Assembly: GCF_042214795.1 (NCBI RefSeq)
Contig: NZ_CP090177.1
Location: 1,736,001-1,800,000 of the forward strand
DNA length: 64,000 nucleotides
From: Arcobacter iocasae
Lineage (GTDB): Bacteria > Campylobacterota > Campylobacteria > Campylobacterales > Arcobacteraceae
Direction: 5' to 3'
The position numbers and the translations under genes were made by a program. The notes beneath the pieces are model-generated. The model had not been told where the DNA came from, made no database searches, and saw only the letters and a program-made list of their open reading frames with translations. This document shows positions 26,279 to 35,308 of this stretch, piece after piece (within the stretch, counting starts at the first letter, position 1; each line of letters opens with the position of its first letter).

Positions 26279-26302
26279 TTTGTATCTATTAAGATACAAA
26301 TT
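26277..26302. terminator. Bidirectional terminator between the radical SAM gene and the LysR gene
   Basis: A perfect 11-bp stem AATTTGTATCT/AGATACAAATT with a 4-nt loop overlaps the stop codons of both convergent genes. T-rich sequence continues on the plus side (TAACTTTTT). Confidence 0.85.
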
Positions 26303-27200
26303 AACTTTTTATTTTGAGAAGATAGTCAACTACATTTTCGATAAATGCATCATGTTTTCTATCTTTTCTATAGGCAATATATAGTTTTCTAGTCATTCTA
26401 CTATTCCCTATTCTTGATTCAAATAATGTATTTGATTTAAGTAATGAGTCAATAGCATTTCTTGAAACAATTGAAACTGTTGGTGTTCCAGTAATTTCAG
26501 AGTGTAAAACTGTTTGAATGATTGTTGTAGCACTTGTAACTTCACTTGTAATATCAAATTGGTCACAGTCTGGAAAATTCTCTTTATCAAGATTTTCTTT
26601 AAAAATCATTCTTGTATTTGAATCAGGATTTCTACAAACCCACTTGTAAGATAGTAAATCTTCAGGTTTAGCTCGTGCTGGAAGTTTTTGATTTGAAAAT
26701 ATTACAATCTCATCTTCCATCCATTCTCTATAAATAATATCATCATTAGTAATATAGTTTTCAACTAAGGCAATATCAATTTTTTTATCTAATAAATCTG
26801 CTATTGTTTTATGAGAAACAGAGACATTTATAGAGACATCATTATGAATATCTCTTTTTAATTGATTTAAAAATCGAGGAAGAATGTAGTTACCTATGAT
26901 AAATGAAGCACCAAACATAAATGTAATATCTTTGTTCATTATTTTTAATAACTCTTTTTCACAATTACTTACAGTTCGTTCAATTTTTTGAGCGATGTTA
27001 TAAAGCATTTCGCCTTCTTTAGTTACTTTGATACCATTTTTCTTTCTATCAAGTAATTGCACTTCTAAATATTCTTCTATGAATTTCATCTGCTGAGTAA
27101 CGGCAGGTTGTGAAATACCAAGCTTAGCAGAAGCTTTTGAAAAAGACTTTTCTCTAACAACTGTTAAAAATGTATTTACTTTTGCAAAATCATTTAACAT
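26301..27200 (-). CDS. LysR-family transcriptional regulator
   Basis: About 299 residues from the ATG at 27200, which has AAAGG upstream and puts the helix-turn-helix at the usual distance from the N-terminus; an ATG 11 codons further upstream (27233) lacks a ribosome site. The winged helix has VREKSFSKASAKLGISQPAVTQQ, and the rest fits the two-lobed LysR effector domain. The effector and targets are unknown. It is divergent from the uvrD-like gene, with about 116 bp between the starts, and could regulate it or itself. Confidence 0.88.
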   Translation of the reverse strand: MLNDFAKVNTFLTVVREKSFSKASAKLGISQPAVTQQMKFIEEYLEVQLLDRKKNGIKVTKEGEMLYNIAQKIERTVSNCEKELLKIMNKDITFMFGASFIIGNYILPRFLNQLKRDIHNDVSINVSVSHKTIADLLDKKIDIALVENYITNDDIIYREWMEDEIVIFSNQKLPARAKPEDLLSYKWVCRNPDSNTRMIFKENLDKENFPDCDQFDITSEVTSATTIIQTVLHSEITGTPTVSIVSRNAIDSLLKSNTLFESRIGNSRMTRKLYIAYRKDRKHDAFIENVVDYLLKIKS

Positions 27201-27290
27201 TGATTTAAAACCTTTAATTTTTATTGGCAACATAATAACATTTATTTTTAAACATAAATATTAAAGATTATAGTTTTATTTTATTTTTGA

Positions 27291-27296
27291 TATAAT
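27291..27296 (+). promoter_or_regulatory. -10 box of the uvrD-truB-ispE-smpB run
   Basis: A perfect TATAAT lies 20 nt before the ATG at 27317, with the ribosome site TTGGAGTT between. The implied leader is about 14 nt. No clear -35 box is seen. Confidence 0.55.
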
Positions 27297-27316
27297 AAAA
27301 ACTAATTGGAGTTAAA

Positions 27317-29371
27317 ATGTCAGAAATTTTTTTATCAGGTTTAAATGAATCACAACAAAAAGCAGCTAAACATATCGATGGATCTTTATTAATTTTAGCC
27401 GGGGCTGGCTCTGGTAAAACTAAAACTATCACAACAAGATTAGCATACTTAATATCAATAGGGATAGATCCTACTTCAATACTAACATTAACTTTTACAA
27501 ATAAAGCAGCAACAGAAATGAGGGAGAGAGCTTACGCCATGATTGGCTCAAATATGAGCACTCCTCCAATTTTATGTACTTTTCACAAATTTGGTTTACT
27601 ATTTCTAAAGTTTTATATGAGCGAACTAAATAGAAAGAATAACTTTATAATAATAGATACCGATGATAAAAAAAGAATACTAAGAACCATAGAAAAAGAT
27701 ATACCTGTTGCTATGCTAGTTTCAGAAATATCAAAATATAAAAATACACTATTGACTCCTACTCAAGTAAAAGCAGGAGCTGAACTTAAGATTTATCAAC
27801 AAGTAGCAGATGTATATGAAAAGTATGAAAATTATTTATTAAAAAATAATTTAGTTGATTTTGATGATTTACTTTTATTGCCATATAAAATACTATCAAA
27901 CAATGAATCATTGGCAAAAGAGACAAGTGCTAAATATCAATATATCATGGTAGATGAGTATCAAGATACAAATGAATTACAATATAAGCTTTTAAGACTA
28001 CTTTGTATGACACATAGTAATTTATGTGTTGTGGGTGATGATGACCAATCTATTTATGGGTGGCGTGGTGCAACTATAAAAAATATTTTAAATTTTACAG
28101 AGCACTTTGAAAATACTTTAGTTGTAAAACTTGAAGAGAATTATAGATCAACAGATACAATACTTGACCATGCAAACCAATTAATAGAACACAATCGTGA
28201 TAGATTAGGTAAAAGATTAATAGGGACAAGAGCAAAGGGTGATAGCGTAAGAGTTTATGAATCACATGATGAAAATGAAGAAACAAGAAAAATAATTGGA
28301 GATGTTAAAAAACTTTTAGATAGTGGAGTAAGAGGTAGAGATATTGCTGTATTGTTTAGAGTTAATGCCCTTTCTAGATCACTAGAAGAGGGATTTAATA
28401 AAGCTGGATTAAACTATAAACTTGTAGGTGGTATGAAGTTCTACGAAAGAGCAGAAATAAAAGATTTAATTGCTTATTTTAGAATTATTACAAATTCATA
28501 TGATAACTTCTCTTTTAAGAGAATTATAAACAAACCAAAAAGAGGTATAGGAAAAACTACAGTTGATAAACTTGAAGCAAAATCAGTTGAACTTAAAAAA
28601 CCTATTTTTGAAATAATTGATGAATTCTCACCTGATGAGTTAAGTGTTATTGTTGGAAAGAAAAATTCAAGAACACTAAAAGTATTTCTAGCATCAATTT
28701 TAGATTTAAAAGATACGCTAGAAGAGTCTAAAATGAGATTTTTAGATATTTTTGAAGATACTTTTGATTTTAGAGCTTCATTTGAAAATCTTCCAGATGG
28801 ATTTGAAAGACAAGCAAATATTGATGAGTTTTATGGATATGTTAGGGATTATTTTATTCAAAATCCTCTTTTGGAACTGGATAATTTTTTAAATGAAATT
28901 GCCTTAGGAACAGAAGACACAGAACTTGAAAATGAAGCAATATCAATGATGAGTATACATGCTTCTAAAGGTTTAGAATATAAAAATCTATTTATTATAG
29001 GTATGGAAGAGGGTTTTTTTCCAATAGTTGGAGATGGAAGTGATACCGAAGAAGAGAGAAGATTAGGATATGTGGCATTTACAAGAGCTATGGATAATCT
29101 TACTTGTAGTTTTGTACACTCAAGATTTTACAAAGGAAAAAGAACTTCTTTATTAAAAAGTAGATTTTTAGCAGAATCAGGACTAATAAAAGGTTCACTA
29201 ATGATTCAACAACAGTCATCATCATATAAAAAAGGTGATTTAGTACAACATAAAATTTTTGGGATGGGAAGAGTACAAAAAGCTGTAAAAGCTGGAAAAG
29301 ACTTTAAACTTACTATTAATTTTGGTGGAACTAAAAGAGATATTCTTTCGTCGTTTGTAGAAAAAGCTTAA
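27317..29371 (+). CDS. UvrD/PcrA/Rep-type ATP-dependent DNA helicase
   Basis: The 684-residue superfamily 1A helicase has Walker A AGAGSGKTKT (about 29-38), motif Ia TLTFTNKAATEMRER, Walker B VDEYQDTN, GDDDQSIYGWRGA (motif III), LEENYRST (motif IV), MSIHASKGLEYKNLF (motif V) and VAFTRAM (motif VI). Family roles are nucleotide excision repair, removing proteins from DNA and restarting forks. It could be called uvrD, pcrA or rep; the sequence alone does not decide. The tail has a short tudor-like segment (KGDLVQHKIFGMGRV), which favours the UvrD/PcrA group. Confidence 0.93.
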   Translation: MSEIFLSGLNESQQKAAKHIDGSLLILAGAGSGKTKTITTRLAYLISIGIDPTSILTLTFTNKAATEMRERAYAMIGSNMSTPPILCTFHKFGLLFLKFYMSELNRKNNFIIIDTDDKKRILRTIEKDIPVAMLVSEISKYKNTLLTPTQVKAGAELKIYQQVADVYEKYENYLLKNNLVDFDDLLLLPYKILSNNESLAKETSAKYQYIMVDEYQDTNELQYKLLRLLCMTHSNLCVVGDDDQSIYGWRGATIKNILNFTEHFENTLVVKLEENYRSTDTILDHANQLIEHNRDRLGKRLIGTRAKGDSVRVYESHDENEETRKIIGDVKKLLDSGVRGRDIAVLFRVNALSRSLEEGFNKAGLNYKLVGGMKFYERAEIKDLIAYFRIITNSYDNFSFKRIINKPKRGIGKTTVDKLEAKSVELKKPIFEIIDEFSPDELSVIVGKKNSRTLKVFLASILDLKDTLEESKMRFLDIFEDTFDFRASFENLPDGFERQANIDEFYGYVRDYFIQNPLLELDNFLNEIALGTEDTELENEAISMMSIHASKGLEYKNLFIIGMEEGFFPIVGDGSDTEEERRLGYVAFTRAMDNLTCSFVHSRFYKGKRTSLLKSRFLAESGLIKGSLMIQQQSSSYKKGDLVQHKIFGMGRVQKAVKAGKDFKLTINFGGTKRDILSSFVEKA

Positions 29372-29378
29372 GAGTTAC

Positions 29379-30227
29379 ATGCAAAAAAGAATTTATAATA
29401 AAGAAGCATTAAATAAGTTAATTGTTGTAAATAAACCCATGTTTATGAGTTCAAATTCTTATTTAAACAGAATAAAAAGAAAATACAAAAATAAAAAAGC
29501 TGGATTTTCAGGGACTTTAGACCCTTTTGCAAAGGGATGTTTGATTGTTGCTTTTGGGCAATACTCAAAACTTTTTCAATTTTTTAAAAAGACTCCTAAA
29601 ACTTATAGAGCAGTTATTTGGTTGGGGGCTATTTCTGAATCCTTTGATATAGAAAATATTACTTCTATAAATGAACATAATAAGTTAAAAGCCGATGATA
29701 TAAAAAAAAAGATAAATGATTTACAAAGGGAGATAGAATATTATCCTCCAAAATTTTCTGCTAAAAAAATAAATGGAGAGCGAGCATACAATTTAGCCCG
29801 AGAAGGTAAAGATGTAGAGATGAAAAAAAGTGTCATGAAAGTTTTTGACACAAAATTTATTTCATATAATCATCCTTTTATCACTTTTGAAGCAAGAGTT
29901 AGTGAGGGGAGTTATATAAGAAGTTTAGCTCAAATCTTACTTGAAAAGTTAAGTTCAACTGGTACTTTGTCTTATTTGAATAGATTAAATGAAGGAGAGT
30001 TTTTTTATGAAAATGAAAAAGACTTAAATCCTTTGGATTATTTAGATATAAAACAGATAAATTATAGTGGTGAAAAATCATATTTTGAGCAAGGTAAAAA
30101 AATCTTGTGTGAATATTTGGATGAAAAAGAAGATGGAAAATATTTAGTAAAATTTGATGATTTCTTTTCTATAATTGAAATAAACAATAATGAAGTAAAA
30201 TATATATTAAACAAGGTAATGATATAA
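29379..30227 (+). CDS. truB: tRNA pseudouridine(55) synthase
   Basis: The 282-residue enzyme makes pseudouridine 55 in the T-loop of tRNAs. The catalytic Asp48 lies in GFSGTLDPFAKG, and KPKFSAKKINGxRAY-like and EGSYIRSLAQ motifs are present (here PPKFSAKKINGERAY and SEGSYIRSL). It begins 7 nt after the helicase gene and its stop is adjacent to the ispE ATG. A run of nine A lies inside the gene near 29704. Confidence 0.93.
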   Translation: MQKRIYNKEALNKLIVVNKPMFMSSNSYLNRIKRKYKNKKAGFSGTLDPFAKGCLIVAFGQYSKLFQFFKKTPKTYRAVIWLGAISESFDIENITSINEHNKLKADDIKKKINDLQREIEYYPPKFSAKKINGERAYNLAREGKDVEMKKSVMKVFDTKFISYNHPFITFEARVSEGSYIRSLAQILLEKLSSTGTLSYLNRLNEGEFFYENEKDLNPLDYLDIKQINYSGEKSYFEQGKKILCEYLDEKEDGKYLVKFDDFFSIIEINNNEVKYILNKVMI

Positions 30228-31004
30228 ATGAATATAAGCGCTAAATCATATGCAAAAGTTAATATCTTTTTAAAAATTGCTGGTAGTAGAGATAATTATC
30301 ATGAATTAGTTTCTAGATTTGTAAGAGTAAAAAATTTATATGATACTATTACTTTTATTCCAGAAAATTCAACAAATGAGTTTAATCTTATTGGTGACTT
30401 TGGATGTGAAACACAAAAAAATACAATATATAAAGCATTTTTAGCTTTAAGAGATAATTGTCCAAAAATAGATGCTTATTTTAGAATTTATAGTATTAAA
30501 GTTGATAAAAGAATTCCAGAGTTTGCAGGACTTGGTGGTGGAAGTTCAAATGCTGCAACATTTTTAATAATGGCAAACAAACTATTTGATTTATATTATT
30601 CAAAAGAAAAACTAGCAAAAATTGGTGCAAAGATTGGTGCTGATGTTCCATTTTTTATTTATGAATATGATAGTGCAAATGTAACAGGTATTGGTGAAAT
30701 AGTTGAAAAGTATGAAGAAGATGCACTTGACATAGAAATCGTAACTCCTAAAATTGAATGTAATACAGGTAAGATATTTGCATCATTTAGAGAGAGTTTT
30801 TACAAAGAGATTTCAAATGAAGAAAAAAGTAGACTTTTGAGTATGAGTTCAATAGATATTTTAAAACAACTTAATACATTTGAAGCAAATGATTTATATG
30901 AACCAGCATTGAAAAGTTATCCACAACTTGAAGATTATGGAAAAAAAGATTGGTTTTTTAGTGGAAGTGGAAGTAGTTTTTTTAAGGTGAAAAATAATGG
31001 CTAA
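30228..31004 (+). CDS. ispE: 4-diphosphocytidyl-2-C-methyl-D-erythritol kinase
   Basis: The 258-residue GHMP kinase phosphorylates CDP-methylerythritol in the non-mevalonate isoprenoid pathway. The N-terminal SYAKVNIFLKI, the GHMP phosphate loop PEFAGLGGGSSNAA and the C-terminal FFSGSGSSFF are intact. The ATG follows the truB stop directly and the 3' end overlaps smpB by 8 bp. ispH, the last enzyme of the pathway, is at 58953-59786. Confidence 0.95.
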   Translation: MNISAKSYAKVNIFLKIAGSRDNYHELVSRFVRVKNLYDTITFIPENSTNEFNLIGDFGCETQKNTIYKAFLALRDNCPKIDAYFRIYSIKVDKRIPEFAGLGGGSSNAATFLIMANKLFDLYYSKEKLAKIGAKIGADVPFFIYEYDSANVTGIGEIVEKYEEDALDIEIVTPKIECNTGKIFASFRESFYKEISNEEKSRLLSMSSIDILKQLNTFEANDLYEPALKSYPQLEDYGKKDWFFSGSGSSFFKVKNNG

Positions 31005-31467
31005 GAAAGAAAAAAATATTAATTTAACATTTAAGAATAAAAAGGCATTTCATGACTATTTTATACTTGAAAGTTTTGAAGCAGGTATAGAACTTCTAGG
31101 AAGTGAAGTAAAATCTATAAGAGAAGGAAGGGTAAATCTAAAAGATTCTTATATAAGAATTATAAAAAATGAGGTCTTTGTTTTGAATATGCATATCTCA
31201 TATTTAGAGACTACTCATGCCATGTATAGACCTGAAGAAACTAGACCTAGAAAATTGCTTTTACATAGAAAACAAATAGATAAACTTTTTGAAAAAGTAA
31301 CTAAAGAAGGAATGACTGTAGTACCCTTAAAACTGTACTTCAATGCTAAAAACTTTGCCAAATTACAAATAGCCTCTGCACAAGGTAAAAAGCTTTATGA
31401 TAAAAGAGCTGACTTAAAAGAAAAAAGTTTAAAAAGAGAATCAGAACAAGCAATAAAAAATTGGTAA
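30997..31467 (+). CDS. smpB: SsrA (tmRNA)-binding protein
   Basis: The 156-residue protein binds tmRNA and delivers it to stalled ribosomes. FHDYFILESFEAGIELLGSEVKSIR and the KLYFNAKNFAKLQIASAQGKKLYDKR region match the family, followed by the basic C-terminal tail. It overlaps ispE by 8 bp and ends the uvrD-truB-ispE-smpB run. No tmRNA gene was found in the window. Confidence 0.96.
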   Translation: MAKKEKNINLTFKNKKAFHDYFILESFEAGIELLGSEVKSIREGRVNLKDSYIRIIKNEVFVLNMHISYLETTHAMYRPEETRPRKLLLHRKQIDKLFEKVTKEGMTVVPLKLYFNAKNFAKLQIASAQGKKLYDKRADLKEKSLKRESEQAIKNW

Positions 31468-31527
31468 ATTTATCAATTCTTTTATACTTCTTTTATCAAA
31501 AAAATCTAAATAATCAAATTAGTTACT

Positions 31528-31566
31528 TTTAGTAATATTAAATGATTCTTAAAAAATATTACTAAA
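31528..31566 (+). promoter_or_regulatory. Large inverted repeat upstream of ccoN
   Basis: Perfect 12-bp arms TTTAGTAATATT and AATATTACTAAA flank a 15-nt centre, about 100 nt before the ccoN start. No T-tract follows, so an operator pair is more likely than a terminator. The left arm overlaps ACTTTTAGT, the first nine bases of the motif seen upstream of aspA and frdC1. A second element, AGTGACAG TT CTGTGACT (31623-31640), lies closer to the gene. Confidence 0.45.
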
Positions 31567-31669
31567 CTAAAAAATAATGTTTAAGCTAATATTTATGCCT
31601 AATTCGTTAGTATCTTTTCATAAGTGACAGTTCTGTGACTTGTATAAAAAAATTAGTAGGAGGAGATTG

Positions 31670-33136
31670 ATGCAAAACGGTGCACAAATCGAGTACGATT
31701 ACTCAATTGCAAAAGCCTTTACATTTGCAACAATTCTGTTTGGTATCATTGGTATGTTGGTTGGTGTTATTCTAGCGTTCCAAATGGCTTTCCCACAGTT
31801 AAGTGATTTAGCTGGGGAATATGGTACTTTCAGTAGGTTAAGACCTTTACACACAAATGGTGTTGCGTTTGGTTTTACTATGAGTGGTATTTTTGCAGGA
31901 TGGTATTACATCTCTCAAAGAGTTTTAAAAGTTTCTTTGAAAGAGTCACCATTTTTAATGTTTATTGGTAAATTACATTTTTTACTTTTCTTCATTACAA
32001 TTCTTTTAGCAGTTGTTACACTATTAGCTGGTATTACAACTTCAAAAGAGTATGCTGAATTAGAGTGGCCTATAGATATCCTTATCACAGTTTGGTGGGT
32101 ATTATGGGGTGTTGGAATTTTCGGATTGATTGGAATAAGAAGAGAGAGAACATTGTATATCTCAATTTGGTATTTTATTGCATCATTCTTAGCAGTTGCT
32201 ATGCTACATTTATTTAACAGTATGGAAGTTCCTACTGCTTTATATTCTGGATATGGAGAATGGTATCATTCTGTTTCTATGTATTCTGGATCAAATGATG
32301 CATTAGTACAATGGTGGTATGGGCATAATGCAGTTGGTTTTGTATTTACTGTTCCAATTATTGCTTTAATTTACTACTTTTTACCAAAAGAGTCAGGACA
32401 AAATGTTTATTCATATAAGTTATCTATATTAGCTTTCTGGGGATTAATGTTTGTTTATTTATGGGCTGGTGGACACCACCTTATTTATTCAACTGTTCCT
32501 GATTGGATGCAAACTATGGGTTCTGTTATGTCTATTGTTTTAATTTTACCATCATGGGGATCAGCTATTAATATGCTTTTAACAATGAAGGGTGAATGGC
32601 AACAATTACAATCTAATACATTAATTAAATTTATGATTTTAGCATCTACTTTTTATATGTTATCAACAATTGAAGGTCCAATTCAATCAATTAAATCAGT
32701 TAATGCAATTGCTCACTTTACAGACTGGATTCCAGGACATGTACATGATGGAACATTGGGTTGGGTTGTATTTATGATTATGGCAGCTTTATATCATATG
32801 GCTCCAAGAATGTATGGTAGAGAGATTTATTCTAAATCGTTAATGGATACACAATTTTGGTTACAAACTACAGGTATCGTATTGTACTTTACATCTATGT
32901 GGATAGCTGGTATTACACAAGGTATGATGTGGAGAGCATATGATGAATATGGTTCATTAGTTTACTCTTTCATAGATACAGTAAATGTATTAAAACCATA
33001 CTATACAATTAGAGCTGTTGGTGGATTATTGTACTTAATTGGTTTCTTTATGTTTGCATATAATATGTATAAAACGGCAACTGCAGGTAGAGTTCTTGAT
33101 AAAGAACCAATCAACGCAACGCCAGTAGCTGCATAA
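31670..33136 (+). CDS. ccoN: cbb3-type cytochrome c oxidase subunit I
   Basis: The 488-residue catalytic subunit reduces oxygen at a heme b3-CuB centre. The ATG at 31670 is chosen because AGGAGGAG stands just before it; the frame is open 10 codons further up but without a ribosome site. Heme and copper ligands are visible in LRPLHTNGVAFG, WWYGHNAVGF, AGGHHLIYS and HVHDGTLGW, and the protein has about twelve membrane helices. It begins the ccoNOQP operon. cbb3 enzymes have high oxygen affinity, which fits a microaerobic organism. Confidence 0.97.
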   Translation: MQNGAQIEYDYSIAKAFTFATILFGIIGMLVGVILAFQMAFPQLSDLAGEYGTFSRLRPLHTNGVAFGFTMSGIFAGWYYISQRVLKVSLKESPFLMFIGKLHFLLFFITILLAVVTLLAGITTSKEYAELEWPIDILITVWWVLWGVGIFGLIGIRRERTLYISIWYFIASFLAVAMLHLFNSMEVPTALYSGYGEWYHSVSMYSGSNDALVQWWYGHNAVGFVFTVPIIALIYYFLPKESGQNVYSYKLSILAFWGLMFVYLWAGGHHLIYSTVPDWMQTMGSVMSIVLILPSWGSAINMLLTMKGEWQQLQSNTLIKFMILASTFYMLSTIEGPIQSIKSVNAIAHFTDWIPGHVHDGTLGWVVFMIMAALYHMAPRMYGREIYSKSLMDTQFWLQTTGIVLYFTSMWIAGITQGMMWRAYDEYGSLVYSFIDTVNVLKPYYTIRAVGGLLYLIGFFMFAYNMYKTATAGRVLDKEPINATPVAA

Positions 33137-33151
33137 GAAGGAGGAATTATT

Positions 33152-33835
33152 ATGTTTCATTGGTTCGAACAAAGACCGTTTTTCTTTGCGGTATTAGTAT
33201 TTATATTTATAGCATTTGCAGGTATAGTAGAAGTTATACCAGATTTTGCAAAACAAAGTAGACCTACAGTAGGTACAAAACCATACTCAATATTAGAGTT
33301 AACAGGTAGACATGTGTATATTAAAGATTCATGTAATGCTTGTCACTCACAATTAATTAGACCATTTAAATCAGAGACAGATAGATATGGTATGTATTCA
33401 TTGTCAGGTGAGTATGTATATGATAGACCATTTTTATGGGGATCAAAAAGAACTGGTCCAGATTTAATGAGAGTTGGGAACTATAGAACAACAGATTGGC
33501 ATGAGAATCATATGATGAATCCTGCATCTGTAGTACCAGGTTCAATAATGCCATCTTATGCTCATGAGTTTACAAATATGGCAGATATAGAGACTGCATA
33601 TGGAGAAGCTGTAACAGTAAAAGGTGTGTTTAATACTCCTTATGATGTAGATTTAAATGGAGATGGGAAAGTTGATGTTCCATTAGGGACTTTTGAAGAG
33701 GCAAAAGCAGAGGCTTTAAAAGAAGCAAAAGCGATTGCTGCTGATATGAAAAATCAAGCTGTAAAAGATGCCGTAGCAAACGGTCAGATTCCTGAGATTG
33801 TAGCGCTTATCGCGTATTTGAATTCTTTAAAATAA
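33152..33835 (+). CDS. ccoO: cbb3-type cytochrome c oxidase subunit II (monoheme cytochrome c)
   Basis: The 227-residue subunit has an N-terminal membrane anchor (about 8-28) and a periplasmic domain with one heme c site, Cys61-Asn-Ala-Cys64-His65. It carries electrons from CcoP to CcoN. A GAAGGAGGAATT ribosome site lies 15 nt after the ccoN stop. A charged insert with DVDLNGDGKVDVP (EF-hand-like wording) and an Ala/Lys-rich stretch near the C-terminus are notable. Confidence 0.96.
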   Translation: MFHWFEQRPFFFAVLVFIFIAFAGIVEVIPDFAKQSRPTVGTKPYSILELTGRHVYIKDSCNACHSQLIRPFKSETDRYGMYSLSGEYVYDRPFLWGSKRTGPDLMRVGNYRTTDWHENHMMNPASVVPGSIMPSYAHEFTNMADIETAYGEAVTVKGVFNTPYDVDLNGDGKVDVPLGTFEEAKAEALKEAKAIAADMKNQAVKDAVANGQIPEIVALIAYLNSLK

Positions 33836-33844
33836 GAGGTTATT

Positions 33845-34069
33845 ATGAGTCATGAAGAACTGGTTGATTTACAAGGGTATTTGAAATTCTTTCTTTTACT
33901 TGTAGTATTTATTATATTTTATTCTTACGCTTACTCTATATATAAAAGAGACAAAAAAGGTAAGAGAGATTTTGAAAAATATTCAAACTTGGTACACGAT
34001 GATTCAATTGACTCTGAACCTCTTGAAGATAGAAACAACAATTTAGACGAAAAAGAGAAGGAGAAATAG
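33845..34069 (+). CDS. ccoQ: CcoQ-like small cbb3 oxidase subunit
   Basis: The 74-residue protein has one membrane helix (about 12-31) followed by a charged cytoplasmic tail. Position between ccoO and ccoP, size and layout are those of CcoQ, which helps stabilise the complex in other bacteria. Sequence conservation in this family is low, so the call rests mainly on context. Confidence 0.8.
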   Translation: MSHEELVDLQGYLKFFLLLVVFIIFYSYAYSIYKRDKKGKRDFEKYSNLVHDDSIDSEPLEDRNNNLDEKEKEK

Positions 34070-34070
34070 T

Positions 34071-34961
34071 ATGAAATCTATGGTAATAGGTGGAATTATT
34101 CTTATCGTCGCTTTATTAGCAGGAACTTACTTCGTTGCAGGTGATGCTTTTAATAGTGATGATTATATCAATAGTTTAACAATGCTTGGAGCAATTGCAA
34201 TTCTTACAATTACAGTATTTGTTGCTCTTAAGTATATTAATCAAATGAAAAATGATACTGCTGGTGGTGATCTAGCAGAAGAAAAATGGGATGGTATTGG
34301 TGAGTATAAAAATCCAATTCCTACAGGTTGGGGTTTAGCATTTATTGGAACAATTGTTTGGTTATTTTGGTACATGACAATTGGTTATCCAACAAATGGA
34401 TTCTCTCAAATTGGTCAATGGAATGAAGAAACTATTGAATTTAATAAAAAGTTTGAGTCAAAATGGGAAAACCCATCTAATGAAACTTTAACTGCAATGG
34501 GTGAATCAGTGTTTTTAGTACAATGTTCTCCTTGTCATGGTGTTGATGCAGAAGGTATTAATGGAAAAGCTCAAAACTTAACAAAAAGAATGTCACAATC
34601 TTCAGTTGAGTATGTGATTAAAAATGGTGCAAATAACCTTAAAACAGTATATCCAGGTGGTATGCCTCCAATGATGTTAACAGATGAAAAAGATATTAAA
34701 GATGTATCTTCATATGTTGCAGGTGGATTTAAGGGTGAACAACCAGCTGCATTTGGTGTGTGTGCAGGTTGTCATGGTGCAGATGGAAAAGGTATGGCAT
34801 ATGTTGCTCCAAATATCAGAAACTATACAGCAGATTTAATTTCAGCAGTATTAGAAAATGGTAAAAAAGGTGAAATTGGTCAAATGCCAGCATTCAAAGG
34901 TAGATTAAATGCTACTCAAGAAAAAGCAGTTGCTGCTTATATTAAAAGTTTAGGAGAGTAA
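34071..34961 (+). CDS. ccoP: cbb3-type cytochrome c oxidase subunit III (diheme cytochrome c)
   Basis: The 296-residue subunit has two hydrophobic N-terminal segments (about 3-23 and 38-57), a third near 88-106, and two periplasmic cytochrome c domains with heme sites Cys152-Ser-Pro-Cys155-His156 and Cys231-Ala-Gly-Cys234-His235. It accepts electrons from soluble or bound cytochrome c. It begins 1 nt after the ccoQ stop and ends 1 nt before the next gene. Confidence 0.96.
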   Translation: MKSMVIGGIILIVALLAGTYFVAGDAFNSDDYINSLTMLGAIAILTITVFVALKYINQMKNDTAGGDLAEEKWDGIGEYKNPIPTGWGLAFIGTIVWLFWYMTIGYPTNGFSQIGQWNEETIEFNKKFESKWENPSNETLTAMGESVFLVQCSPCHGVDAEGINGKAQNLTKRMSQSSVEYVIKNGANNLKTVYPGGMPPMMLTDEKDIKDVSSYVAGGFKGEQPAAFGVCAGCHGADGKGMAYVAPNIRNYTADLISAVLENGKKGEIGQMPAFKGRLNATQEKAVAAYIKSLGE

Positions 34962-34962
34962 T

Positions 34963-35205
34963 ATGGCTAAAAATTCTCAAATGAACGATAACGAGAGAGG
35001 TCTTTTTGCTCTTAGTGGAATTACAGGTATGTTGATTGCTACAGTTTTATTACTGTCAATTCTTGCTTTCTTAACAATAAATGCAATAGGTGTTCAACAG
35101 AATGAAGCACAAAACTTCTATAAAATCAACCAAGACTTAAATGGTCTTAAAGCTAATAGTCCTGATAATTCAAGTCAGTACGAGCTTGTTGGTAAAGTGA
35201 AGTAA
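34963..35205 (+). CDS. DUF4006-type small membrane protein of the cbb3 operon
   Basis: The 80-residue protein has one strong membrane helix (about 18-42) and a short polar tail. Small proteins of this kind, annotated DUF4006, follow ccoP in Campylobacterota; this assignment is from memory of the family and its location. It begins 1 nt after ccoP. Its role, perhaps in oxidase assembly or stability, is not known. Confidence 0.75.
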   Translation: MAKNSQMNDNERGLFALSGITGMLIATVLLLSILAFLTINAIGVQQNEAQNFYKINQDLNGLKANSPDNSSQYELVGKVK

Positions 35206-35215
35206 GGAGTAAACA

Positions 35216-35308
35216 ATGGATAAAATTATCGGACTATTATTATTAGGTTCAGCTTTACTTACTGCCTATTTATCATTCTTTGATTCTTCAAGAATTTTTG
35301 TAGGATAA
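35216..35308 (+). CDS. 30-residue single-helix membrane peptide in the cbb3 operon
   Basis: A short frame of 30 codons starts at ATG 35216 behind AAGGAGTAAACA, a good ribosome site, 10 nt after the DUF4006 gene. Its stop TAA abuts the next ATG. The peptide is a short N-terminus MDKIIG, one membrane helix (about 5-22) and the tail FFDSSRIFVG. Position, ribosome site and exact fit between neighbours argue for a real gene. It is comparable in size to the tiny subunits known in other cbb3 oxidases, but I recognise no family. Confidence 0.65.
   Translation: MDKIIGLLLLGSALLTAYLSFFDSSRIFVG

Noticed and set aside
29704..29712. Run of nine A in truB as a phase-variable tract
   Set aside because: Such A-runs are common in AT-rich genomes, and truB is not a typical phase-variable gene; no alternative frame product is evident.
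31640..31669. Earlier TTG start for ccoN adding 10 residues
   Set aside because: The added part would overlap the AGGAGGAG ribosome site that points to the ATG at 31670.
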